From NCBI RefSeq assembly GCF_036320655.1, contig NZ_CP143258.1, forward strand, positions 434,001 through 498,000: a DNA stretch of 64,000 bases, written 5' to 3'. Both the position numbers and the translations under genes were made by a program. Below, piece by piece: positions 38,368 through 47,003 of this stretch; position 1 is the first letter of the stretch; each line of letters opens with the position of its first letter. The notes below the pieces were generated by a model that had not been told where the DNA came from, did no database searches, and saw only the letters and a program-made list of their open reading frames with translations. Origin of the DNA: Porphyromonas pogonae. GTDB taxonomy: Bacteria; Bacteroidota; Bacteroidia; Bacteroidales; Porphyromonadaceae.

Positions 38368-40035
38368 ATGAAAACAAAAAATATAATCATAACATTAGGG
38401 TTGGTATTGACTTCATTGAGCATGAACTCTTGCTCCGATTGGTTAGACCCACAACCCGAAGGAACACCCAATGCCAAAAACTTTTGGAAAACAGACAAAG
38501 ACTTTAGTGATGCCATAGATGCTGTGTATGCTAATTTGAGTATGGAAGAAACATGGGGACGTGACCTCTTCTGGGAGCAAGGAGCGTCGGACGATATTTT
38601 CTATAGCCGTAAGAGAGGCGCTACGCAGATGAACCTTGCCAATTTGACGATGAATGGCTCTACCGAAAGCAATCTCAAGGATATTTATCAGGCTTTGTAT
38701 CAGATGAATTCACGTGCTAATAGAGTTGTTCTTAATGCCCTAAAGTTGTCTTCTCCATCTGATCGCATCAAGATGCATCTGGGCGAAGCCTATTTTATGA
38801 GAGCTTTCTCTCACTTCATGATAGCTTATCGCTATGGAAGACCTGACAATGGTGTTCCTTTTGATAAATATGAAGATTATAAAGAGTATGTCGATGGCAA
38901 AATACCCCAGCAGCGTAAGTCTGTAGTGGAGAATTATGAACTGATCATCCAGGATCTTGACAAAGCGATCTCCATGTTGCCTGCCTTTGATCAGACGGCT
39001 CCCGCCGATTACGGTAGAGCTACCAAAGATGCTGCTATAGCACTCAAAGTAAAAGTATATGCCTACTGGGCTCAATACGACTCTAAGAAGTGGAGCGAGA
39101 TTCCAGCATTGGTAGATAAGTTGGAAAACGAATGTCATCGTGCTCTTCTGCCCAAATTTGCCGATGTGTTTTCCACAGAGCATGAATGGAGCAAGGAATA
39201 TATATTTTCCGTCAATTCTGATGCAAAAAACTATGCGGGAAGTATACTGCCGGGTATTATGCTCGATAATAAAGGTTGGGGACGTTACAATGGATGGGGT
39301 AATTTCAAACCTACTCTCGAACTTTGGGCTGAATACAGCGACAAAGATCAAAGACGTGCTACCACTATACTTCAGTACGGAGATGAGTTTACATTCTTCG
39401 GCGAGAAAAGAAAATTTTTCTCTTCTACTGACCTTGAGTGTGGATTTCACTTCAATAAGTATATGGAGCCATTTAAATACGGAACGATCAATAACAAGGG
39501 TGCGGGGATCTCTGACAAGGTCTCCAATAATGGTAACCGTCCTACAACAGACCTCAATGTCCCTATCATGCGATTTGCGGAAATGCTTCTTTTCAAAGCT
39601 GAAGCTCTTATTGAAACCGGTAAGGGTGCTGAAGCTGCTAAAGTACTCAATCGCATCACTACCCGTGCAGGACTCGGTGATGTCTATACCAATGCCACTA
39701 TGCACGACCTTATGCATGAGAGAAGATGTGAGCTTGCAGGCGAGTTTACTGATCGGGTACATGATCTCAAAAGATGGTCGGTCAAATACCCCGAAGCTCG
39801 TGAGAGACTTGAAGCTGCAAAGCATGGTATTAAATATGTCAATAGATCGAACCCTAACTCAGAAATCGATACTGTGAATGGAAAAGCCATGCTTATTAAT
39901 GGAAAAACATATAAAGGAGTTATTGAGATTATGCCTGCGAAGAAGTATGATGCAGAAAAGGCCTGCGTGTTTCCTTATTCACCCGAAGAGATTAAGCGCT
40001 CCATGGGTGCCTTGAAACAAAACAAAGGCTATTGA
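38368..40035 (+). CDS. SusD/RagB-family outer-membrane lipoprotein
   Basis: A 555-residue glycan-binding lipoprotein. The lipobox is NSC with Cys near residue 22, followed by SDWLDPQPEG, the usual start of SusD-like proteins. The N-terminal SusD-like domain with tetratricopeptide-type helices (GEAYFMRAFSHFMIAYRYG) and the C-terminal RagB/SusD domain (INGKTYKGVIEIMPAK region) are complete. It would cap the SusC channel for ligand import. It begins 13 bases after the broken susC, so its expression may depend on readthrough or on promoters within the IS. Confidence 0.95.
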   Translation: MKTKNIIITLGLVLTSLSMNSCSDWLDPQPEGTPNAKNFWKTDKDFSDAIDAVYANLSMEETWGRDLFWEQGASDDIFYSRKRGATQMNLANLTMNGSTESNLKDIYQALYQMNSRANRVVLNALKLSSPSDRIKMHLGEAYFMRAFSHFMIAYRYGRPDNGVPFDKYEDYKEYVDGKIPQQRKSVVENYELIIQDLDKAISMLPAFDQTAPADYGRATKDAAIALKVKVYAYWAQYDSKKWSEIPALVDKLENECHRALLPKFADVFSTEHEWSKEYIFSVNSDAKNYAGSILPGIMLDNKGWGRYNGWGNFKPTLELWAEYSDKDQRRATTILQYGDEFTFFGEKRKFFSSTDLECGFHFNKYMEPFKYGTINNKGAGISDKVSNNGNRPTTDLNVPIMRFAEMLLFKAEALIETGKGAEAAKVLNRITTRAGLGDVYTNATMHDLMHERRCELAGEFTDRVHDLKRWSVKYPEARERLEAAKHGIKYVNRSNPNSEIDTVNGKAMLINGKTYKGVIEIMPAKKYDAEKACVFPYSPEEIKRSMGALKQNKGY

Positions 40036-40074
40036 GATGTGTAATATTTAATTTAAGCAATAGTATATTTTGCA

Positions 40075-40108
40075 TATCCAAAGCTCTCTATCAAGGGGGC
40101 TTTGGATA
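40075..40108 (+). promoter_or_regulatory. Hairpin between susD and the GH92 gene
   Basis: TATCCAAAGC (40075-40084) and GCTTTGGATA (40099-40108) form a perfect 10-bp stem in the 116-base gap. It lacks a long T-run, so it may be an RNA processing or partial termination site that sets expression ratios within the cluster. Confidence 0.45.
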
Positions 40109-40151
40109 AAAGATATATAGGTTTCGTCTCTGACATTATCCGTATCTACGT

Positions 40152-43070
40152 ATGACCAAAATGAAAAGAATGCTTTTATTCCTGATGCTATCGATGATCT
40201 GTCGCATAGGCATTTATAGTCAAAATAACCTTATCCGGTATGTAAACCCTTTTATTGGAACGGATTTTCATGGACATACTTATCCTGGAGCCACAGCTCC
40301 TTTGGGAGGAGTCCAATTAGGTCCGGATACTCGTATATCCGATTGGGATGCTTGCTCCGGATATCATTATTCTGACTCTACTATAATTGGGTTTTCTCAT
40401 ACTCATTTGAGTGGTACGGGGTGTGTTGATCTTGGTGATATCCTTATTTACCCTCTGCAAAATCAGGGTACGGAGAAGACTCTCCTAATGCCTCCTTTGA
40501 AATTCAGCCATAACAATGAAACAGCTTCGCCGGGGTATTACTCCGTGATGCTCGACAATGGGATTAGGGCTGAACTCACTGCAACCATGCGGAGCGGTGT
40601 ACATCGGTATACCTATCCTTCTTCGAAGAACAAAAACTTGATTATAGATCTCATTCATTCTTTGGGAAAAGATAAAATCTATGATGCTCAATTGGAAGTC
40701 AAAAATGGAATTTTGGAAGGCTTTCGCATTACTAACGGTTGGGTGGATCCGCAGCCCGTCTACTTCTCCGCTCGTCTATCAAAACCTATAAGTAACTTTA
40801 GTATTTTTAAGTCGGGTGTACCTGTAAAGGGGACTAAAGCTCGTGGAGATTCACTGCAAATAATAATTAATTTTCCTGATGACTCCGTGCGTACCATTGA
40901 GCTGCAAGTGGGCATTTCACTGGTCAGCGTAGAGGAGGCTCGGCGCAATAGAGAACAGGAGTGTGGTTCTAAAACATTTGACAAAATACTTGCAGATACA
41001 CGCCTATCGTGGAATCATGAATTATTGCGCATCCGTATCCAAAAGGGTAGTGATAAGGATAAAACCATTTTTTACACCTCGCTTTATCACGCCATGGTTA
41101 CTCCCAATGTGATCAGTGATGTATCCGGTAAATACCGTTTGGGAGATCAGGTGTTTTCAACGATGAATAAGGATCATAAAGTATACTCTACCTTTTCTCT
41201 TTGGGATACATATAGAGCATGGAATCCTTTGATGACTATTATAAACCCTGATCTCACGGCTGATATGATACGATCCATGCTTGCAATGTATAAAGTAAAA
41301 GGAGAACTTCCGATATGGCCTCTTTCTACAGGCGAAACTCATACGATGATCGGGTACCATGCCGTGTCGGTCATAGCTGATGCCTATCTCAGAGGAATCA
41401 GAGGATTTGATGCTGACCTTGCTTTGGAGGCGATGATAAAGTCATCTGATATAAACAAAAAAGGGTCGGACTATTACATTAAATATGGTTTTATCCCGTC
41501 TGATCTGAAGCGAGAATCTGTTTCATGCACATTGGAGTATGCTTATGATGACTGGTGTATAGCACGTATGGCGGCATCTATGGGGCGCAATGATGTCGCT
41601 GATCGATATTATCGCAGAGCTTACAATTATGTTCATTTGTTTGATGGATACTCAGGATTCTTTAGGGGGAAGAGACTTGATGGTAATTGGGAGCCCAATT
41701 TAGATCCGTATGAAATAAGTCGTGACTTCACCGAAGCCAACGCATGGCAATATCGTTTCTATGTCCCACATGATATAAAAGGTCTTACTAATCTTTTCGG
41801 AGGAAAGAGCGCAATGATACAAGCTCTGGATAGTTTGTTCAGTACTACTTCCGCCGTGAAAGGTGACTTGCAGGATATTACCGGTATGATAGGGCAATAT
41901 GCTCACGGCAATGAACCCAGCCATCACATAGCCTACCTTTATGCTTGTTTGGGGCAGCCTTGGAAAACGCAAGAAATCACCCGTCGTATACTTCGTGAGA
42001 TGTATTCGGATCAACCTGATGGCATCATTGGTAATGAGGATTGCGGACAAATGTCAGCATGGTACATATTATCTTCTTTAGGATTCTATCCCGTATGTCC
42101 CGGCAGTGGCGAGTTTGTCATTACAACTCCTTTATTCGAAAAAGCAGTCGTGAAATTGCCCCATGGGAAAGAATTAGTCATTACGGCTAATGACCCTGAG
42201 CATCATGTCTATATCCAAGAAGTACGGCTCAATGGAGAAACAATCCGCGGAAATACATTACACTATGATGTTCTGATAAAGGGAGGGAAGCTGGAGTATA
42301 TTCTTAGCGACAAACCTGTCGTCTCTTCTGAGACAAACACACATGGGGTGTATAGCCTCACACATATTGATCAGGTATCTATACCTTATGCTCAGGAGGA
42401 CACTTATCTTTTTGTCGACTCTATAGCCATACATTTGGGATGTTCCACTCCGGGTGCAGCAATATATTACACGCTGGACGGTTCCGCTCCCACAGATAAA
42501 AGTCCTCTTTATACCTCTGCGCTCAAACTCAATGGCTCTGCTACCCTCAAAGCCCGAGCTTATCTCAAAGGAAGTAAGCCCTCGGAGTTACTGACACTAC
42601 AAGCAGTACGTGCCGTACTTATGCCCGGCAGTTCTCTAAAAATGAAAAATAACGGGGTAAACTACAGCTATTACGAGGGTGCATGCTCTTCGGTAAAAGA
42701 TATCGCCCATTGCAATCTTGTGAAAAAAGGAGTGATGTCATATCCATCTATTGCCGATGCTCCCAGAGAAGATAAGTTTGCTTACGTATTCCACGGGTAT
42801 ATCTATATAGATCGTGATGGTGTATATGACTTTCAAACTCAATCCGATGACGGCAGTGTGCTTTCTATCAATGGTACAGAAGTCGTCAATAATGATGGTT
42901 CACACAGTTTCATCACTGCTACGGGGCGCATAGCTCTTGCTCGTGGCTATCATAGCTATGAGATTAAGTATTTTGAGGACTATGAAGGTCAGGGTTTCGC
43001 TTGGTTTTATAAACGTAAAGAGGCGCACACATTCACTCCTATACCCTCACGTATTTTGTATATCGAATAA
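40152..43070 (+). CDS. GH92 alpha-mannosidase with chitobiase-like and PA14 domains
   Basis: A 972-residue exported enzyme with a Sec signal peptide. The GH92 part starts at RYVNPFIGTDFHGHTYPGAT and contains GNEPSHH near 586 and the signature NEDCGQMSAWYILSSLGFYP near 628, typical of calcium-dependent alpha-mannosidases, most often alpha-1,2 or alpha-1,3. After the catalytic domain come a chitobiase/beta-hexosaminidase C-terminal-type domain (about 757-820, YYTLDGSAPT) and a PA14 domain (about 833-968). The same two tail domains occur in the next gene product. Substrate linkage is inferred from family. Confidence 0.93.
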   Translation: MTKMKRMLLFLMLSMICRIGIYSQNNLIRYVNPFIGTDFHGHTYPGATAPLGGVQLGPDTRISDWDACSGYHYSDSTIIGFSHTHLSGTGCVDLGDILIYPLQNQGTEKTLLMPPLKFSHNNETASPGYYSVMLDNGIRAELTATMRSGVHRYTYPSSKNKNLIIDLIHSLGKDKIYDAQLEVKNGILEGFRITNGWVDPQPVYFSARLSKPISNFSIFKSGVPVKGTKARGDSLQIIINFPDDSVRTIELQVGISLVSVEEARRNREQECGSKTFDKILADTRLSWNHELLRIRIQKGSDKDKTIFYTSLYHAMVTPNVISDVSGKYRLGDQVFSTMNKDHKVYSTFSLWDTYRAWNPLMTIINPDLTADMIRSMLAMYKVKGELPIWPLSTGETHTMIGYHAVSVIADAYLRGIRGFDADLALEAMIKSSDINKKGSDYYIKYGFIPSDLKRESVSCTLEYAYDDWCIARMAASMGRNDVADRYYRRAYNYVHLFDGYSGFFRGKRLDGNWEPNLDPYEISRDFTEANAWQYRFYVPHDIKGLTNLFGGKSAMIQALDSLFSTTSAVKGDLQDITGMIGQYAHGNEPSHHIAYLYACLGQPWKTQEITRRILREMYSDQPDGIIGNEDCGQMSAWYILSSLGFYPVCPGSGEFVITTPLFEKAVVKLPHGKELVITANDPEHHVYIQEVRLNGETIRGNTLHYDVLIKGGKLEYILSDKPVVSSETNTHGVYSLTHIDQVSIPYAQEDTYLFVDSIAIHLGCSTPGAAIYYTLDGSAPTDKSPLYTSALKLNGSATLKARAYLKGSKPSELLTLQAVRAVLMPGSSLKMKNNGVNYSYYEGACSSVKDIAHCNLVKKGVMSYPSIADAPREDKFAYVFHGYIYIDRDGVYDFQTQSDDGSVLSINGTEVVNNDGSHSFITATGRIALARGYHSYEIKYFEDYEGQGFAWFYKRKEAHTFTPIPSRILYIE

Positions 43071-43096
43071 ATCTGTTATTCATAATAAATAAGAAT

Positions 43097-44722
43097 TTGA
43101 TGAATCATAAAAACATTTTACTCATACTCCTTACCCAGTTGCTATTCACTTTTGCTGCAAGTGATCAGTACCTCTGCGCACAAAGATCTATGCCGCGCCA
43201 CGTGGTACTCATAGGACTTGATGCTATGGGGGGATATGGTGTGCAGAGAGCCAGAACCCCGTCTCTCAATCGGATTATCAGAGAGGGAGCGTGGACTATA
43301 CATGCCCGTTCCGTAAGACCCACAGAGAGTAGTCCCAACTGGATGTCTATGGTCAGCGGAGCTATACCGGTGATTCATGGAGTTACCGACAATGGTTGGA
43401 TGCCCAATACCGGCATTATTGTGCCTGCTTACAAAAACAAGAAAGGTTTGTACCCTACTTTATTTGATCTAATCAAGGAGGCCGCTCCCAATAAAAAAGT
43501 ACATATGTTTTATGAATGGGTGGAGCAGGAACGTATGTATGACACTTCTGCCGTGGATAAGATTGTCAAAGGTAAAACCGGTGAAGAGATTTTCCGTGAG
43601 GGTATGGAGGACTTCTTTGCATCCAAACCCGACTTCTCTTTTATCTCCATTGTTGAGACTGATGATGTGGGGCATGAGCATGGGCATGAGTCACAGGCCT
43701 ACCTCGGATGTATAGAGAAGTACGATGTGCTTATCGGCAAATTCATAGATCGGCTCAAGGCTTCCGGCATGGATAAAAACACAGTCATCCTCATTACGGC
43801 TGATCACGGAGGTCTCGGTCATGCTCATGGCGATGACTCTCCTGCCGAATATAATATCCCTATCATGCTGTACGGTCACGGTGTTACTGCGGGCAAAAAG
43901 CTTCATGACGGTCATCTTATCTGTGATGTTGCGGGTACTATAGCTCATTTATTGGGAGTAAAGCTCGCTCCAGCTTCAGAGGGGCGGTTTATATCGGAGG
44001 CTTTCACTTCCAAGGAGAAAGGCTCGAGCAGAGATGTATATGTAGCCATGCCTTTTGTCTCTCCTACCAATGGGATGTTTAGGGATAGTGTCAAAGTGGG
44101 TATAACTTCGGACACAGAGGGACAAGCAGTCATTCACTACACCCTTGATGGTTCTAAACCCGGCCCTAAATCACCCATCTATAAAGATTCTCTCACGCTT
44201 ACCTCCTCCGCTGTCGTTAGGGCTATAGCTTATAAAGGACTCCATGGTAGTGATATTGGCGAAGCTGATCTTAGGGTTGTTAGTCGGGAGGCTATCCCGA
44301 AGGTGCATTATGCAATGTACGATAATTATATGGGTAAGTCTGTTCCTGATTTTAATATTTTGGGTAAGCCTTCACGTACTGGATACGTGCATGAGTTTTC
44401 TCTTGATGAATTAAATGTAAACGACAAAGATCATTTTGCGATTCTTTTCACATCACAATTACGTATTGATAATGACGGAGAATACTCTTTTGGGGTTATT
44501 TCGGATGATGGATGTAAGTTATATATCAACGATAAAAAGGTGATTGATAACGACGGGTCACATTCTCCCGCGATGAAGCGTGGACATATTTTTCTGGGAA
44601 AAGGAGTATATTCAATAAAAGTTGAGTATTTTGAGAATTACATGGGGCAGTCCCTACAAGTATATTATGGTTCTGAGACTATTCCCATGCAAACTATTCC
44701 ATTTTCAAAACTTAATAAATAA
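43097..44722 (+). CDS. Exported alkaline-phosphatase-superfamily phosphodiesterase with chitobiase-like and PA14 tail
   Basis: A 541-residue protein with a Sec signal peptide. The catalytic domain is of the type I phosphodiesterase/nucleotide pyrophosphatase group: LIGLDAMGGYG metal site, nucleophile Ser near residue 79 in TESSPNWM (this position is Thr in the paralog at 4325), ETDDVGHEHGHE and ITADHGGLGHAHG. A chitobiase-like domain (about 334-395, HYTLDGSKPG) and a PA14 domain (about 403-535) follow, mirroring the GH92 product. The fold also includes PIG-N/PIG-O, which handle ethanolamine-phosphate on GPI glycans. The shared glycan-binding tail suggests that it removes a phospho-substituent from the GH92 substrate; this is inference. 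It lies 26 bases after GH92. Confidence 0.88.
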   Translation: MMNHKNILLILLTQLLFTFAASDQYLCAQRSMPRHVVLIGLDAMGGYGVQRARTPSLNRIIREGAWTIHARSVRPTESSPNWMSMVSGAIPVIHGVTDNGWMPNTGIIVPAYKNKKGLYPTLFDLIKEAAPNKKVHMFYEWVEQERMYDTSAVDKIVKGKTGEEIFREGMEDFFASKPDFSFISIVETDDVGHEHGHESQAYLGCIEKYDVLIGKFIDRLKASGMDKNTVILITADHGGLGHAHGDDSPAEYNIPIMLYGHGVTAGKKLHDGHLICDVAGTIAHLLGVKLAPASEGRFISEAFTSKEKGSSRDVYVAMPFVSPTNGMFRDSVKVGITSDTEGQAVIHYTLDGSKPGPKSPIYKDSLTLTSSAVVRAIAYKGLHGSDIGEADLRVVSREAIPKVHYAMYDNYMGKSVPDFNILGKPSRTGYVHEFSLDELNVNDKDHFAILFTSQLRIDNDGEYSFGVISDDGCKLYINDKKVIDNDGSHSPAMKRGHIFLGKGVYSIKVEYFENYMGQSLQVYYGSETIPMQTIPFSKLNK

Positions 44723-44725
44723 CCT

Positions 44726-45748
44726 ATGAAAAATTTTAATTTACTCCGATTTTGTGCTATTTTATCTGTAACGTTTAGTACAGCCTGTACTAAGGCTGAG
44801 TTGAATCATGATGGAGCGCCTCTTAATGGACAAAACTCCTCATTAGTTAGTCATGTGAAGTCAGGTACACTTCATAATGGAAATATCCCCACTTCTTCCT
44901 GGATGCAATTGTTGGATGATGGCAAAACGATATGCAATCTGGCACTTCCCTCTGCCCATGATGCAGGGGCGAGTAAGTCGGGAGGATTTATGTACCTTAC
45001 TCAAAATAGTAGTCTTAAGGAGCAGCTTGAGTCAGGAGTGAGAGGCTTTGATATCAGGCTTAGAGCTTATGCCAATAAAGAATTGGCTATCTATCATGGT
45101 ACCGCCAACCAGTACACTGATTTCAAACGAGATGTATTGGATATGATGACTGAGTATCTCGATACCCATCCTACTGAATTTATCTTACTTCATGTAAAAC
45201 GAGAGGGAAATCCTACGAGTGGAAGTAAGGATTACAATGAGCTAATGAATGAGATTATCAAGAGTCATCCGCAACAAAGCCGGTTTACCACGATTTATTC
45301 ACCTTATCAGACTGTCGGTTCTCTTAGAGGTAAGTTGGCAATTCTTTTCCGTGATAACGTTCCGGGGCTCGATAATTTTTCATATTTTCAGCTGTGGAGC
45401 GACAATGCTTCTTTTCGTTCTTTCTTATATTCAAAGCAGGGAAGCGTTTCGGCTCAAGTGGAAGATGAATACAAAGTGAAAGGCGTTTCTGATTCATCTA
45501 AATGGAAAGCTATCTACAATCATCTCAGTGCTTCACGTGCCTCTAATGGCACTTCGCTTTATGTAACTTTTTTAAGTGGTACGGGGGTGTTTTTCCCCCC
45601 CAAACGTGTTGCCGGGAATATGAATAGGCTTGCTGTAGAAGATCTGAGGAAGAATTCTGTCCCCGTAAAAGGCTTGTTCTTTATGGATTTTTGCGGATCA
45701 GACAAGGGTAAAGAGCTTACCATGGAGCTAATCAAGCAAAATCTATAG
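44726..45748 (+). CDS. Phosphatidylinositol-specific phospholipase C, X-domain lipoprotein
   Basis: A 340-residue lipoprotein (lipobox STAC, Cys 21). The PI-PLC X-domain is clear: catalytic His 78 in LPSAHDAG and His 124 in AIYHGTA, plus VRGFDIRL between them and FILLHVKRE after. The spacing of the two His residues is like that of Bacillus PI-PLC (His32/His82). This family cleaves phosphatidylinositol, and often GPI anchors, to diacylglycerol and inositol cyclic phosphate. It starts three bases after the phosphodiesterase gene in the mannosidase cluster, so its probable role is to cut a mannosylated phosphoinositide. Confidence 0.92.
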   Translation: MKNFNLLRFCAILSVTFSTACTKAELNHDGAPLNGQNSSLVSHVKSGTLHNGNIPTSSWMQLLDDGKTICNLALPSAHDAGASKSGGFMYLTQNSSLKEQLESGVRGFDIRLRAYANKELAIYHGTANQYTDFKRDVLDMMTEYLDTHPTEFILLHVKREGNPTSGSKDYNELMNEIIKSHPQQSRFTTIYSPYQTVGSLRGKLAILFRDNVPGLDNFSYFQLWSDNASFRSFLYSKQGSVSAQVEDEYKVKGVSDSSKWKAIYNHLSASRASNGTSLYVTFLSGTGVFFPPKRVAGNMNRLAVEDLRKNSVPVKGLFFMDFCGSDKGKELTMELIKQNL

Positions 45749-45759
45749 TTGCATCTTTT

Positions 45760-45811
45760 ATTACAACACGTAAAGTCAATAACAGGATAGTTTTTCTTTG
45801 CGTGTTGTAAT
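45760..45811 (+). promoter_or_regulatory. 16-bp-stem hairpin between PI-PLC and alkaline phosphatase genes
   Basis: ATTACAACACGTAAAG (45760-45775) and CTTTGCGTGTTGTAAT (45796-45811) form a 16-bp stem with one G-U pair. No T-run follows, so it may be a transcript-stabilising or processing element, or a weak terminator. Confidence 0.5.
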
Positions 45812-45860
45812 TATCTCATTAGACAAAAATATTGAACAAATACATAACACTTGTAAAATA

Positions 45861-47000
45861 ATGAAAGAGCTAAAATGTTTACTCCTTGCGGCATCATTGC
45901 TGTGCCTCGGCATCATCCCATTACAGGCCCAGCACAAACAGGATACTGAAGCCACAGTGACTCTGGAAAAAACCTACGAACCTGTCAAGGTAATGCCTAT
46001 CAAAGGCAGCAAAGTAAAGAACGTTGTCTTTATGATAGGCGATGGCATGAGCTTGGCACATGTATATACGCTGTGGGTTGCCAATAAGGGGCGTCTCAAT
46101 CTGGAGAATGCACAAACGATAGGATTGTCCAAAACTTACTGTACAGACAAACTCATCACTGATTCCGGTGCTTCAGGTACGGCTATGGCTACCGGGCATA
46201 AGACGAAATATCATATGGTGGGTACGGATCCTGATGGTAAAGAACTCAAGTCTATCACTACATATGCTCGGGAAAAAGGTCTCTCTTCCGGTGTAATATC
46301 GGTGTGTCGCTTGTATGACGCCACGCCAGCGGCTTATTGCTGTCACAATGTCGATAGGGAAGATTACTATGATATTGCCAAAGATTATCTCGATTGTAAT
46401 GTCGATTTTATTCTTGGTGGTGGAGCCAACTATTTCAACAAAAGACCTGATAAGAGGGATATTATCAAAGAGATGAGAGCAAAAGGTTATCAAACGCCTA
46501 TGAAGTGGGATGACGTGGCCGCCATTAAGTCCGGTAAAGTATTTGCCGTATTGGATACGGTGGATATTCCCGAGCCTAAGATTCGCAAAGACGTATTGGC
46601 AAAAGCTTCGGTGAAGGCAATGGATCTCCTTTCTGCTAACAAAAAGGGATTTTTCCTGATGGTGGAAGGCTCACAAATCGATGATTACGGACACTCCAAT
46701 GACTTGGACATGCTCATGCAGGAGATGGCAGACTTTGATCGTACCATAGGAGCTGTGATGAAATGGGCTGAAAAGAATGGCGAAACGCTCGTAGTCGTTA
46801 CAGCTGACCACGAAACGGGAGGGCTTACGCTCGTAGGTGGTGATTTGCAGAAGGGAGAGATAAAAGGTAAATTCTCTACAGGTGGGCATAGCGGTGTCAT
46901 GGTTCCTGTATATGTTTATGGCCCCGGTGCGGAGGAGTTTTCCGGTATCTATGAAAACACTGCTCTTTTCGACAAAATAAAGAAAGTCCTAAACCTGTAA
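45861..47000 (+). CDS. Alkaline phosphatase, exported
   Basis: About 379 residues from ATG 45861 (MKELKCLLLAASL), which begins directly with a Sec signal peptide ending near PLQAQ; an upstream in-frame start at 45798 lies inside a hairpin and is rejected. Metal and catalytic motifs are complete: MIGDGMSLAHV, the nucleophile Ser in TDSGASGTAMATGHKTK, EGSQIDDYGHSND, TADHETGG and the final GGHSGVMVP. It releases inorganic phosphate from phosphomonoesters in the periplasm, and could finish removal of phosphate set free by the phosphodiesterase and PI-PLC. Confidence 0.94.
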   Translation: MKELKCLLLAASLLCLGIIPLQAQHKQDTEATVTLEKTYEPVKVMPIKGSKVKNVVFMIGDGMSLAHVYTLWVANKGRLNLENAQTIGLSKTYCTDKLITDSGASGTAMATGHKTKYHMVGTDPDGKELKSITTYAREKGLSSGVISVCRLYDATPAAYCCHNVDREDYYDIAKDYLDCNVDFILGGGANYFNKRPDKRDIIKEMRAKGYQTPMKWDDVAAIKSGKVFAVLDTVDIPEPKIRKDVLAKASVKAMDLLSANKKGFFLMVEGSQIDDYGHSNDLDMLMQEMADFDRTIGAVMKWAEKNGETLVVVTADHETGGLTLVGGDLQKGEIKGKFSTGGHSGVMVPVYVYGPGAEEFSGIYENTALFDKIKKVLNL

Positions 47001-47003
47001 AGC

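Noticed and set aside
38740-39825. Long minus-strand frame of 361 codons
   Set aside because: It lies entirely opposite the well-supported susD gene and its product has no recognisable domain.
39140-39877. 245-codon plus-strand frame inside susD
   Set aside because: It is a shifted frame of susD with no family signature; susD itself is intact over the region.
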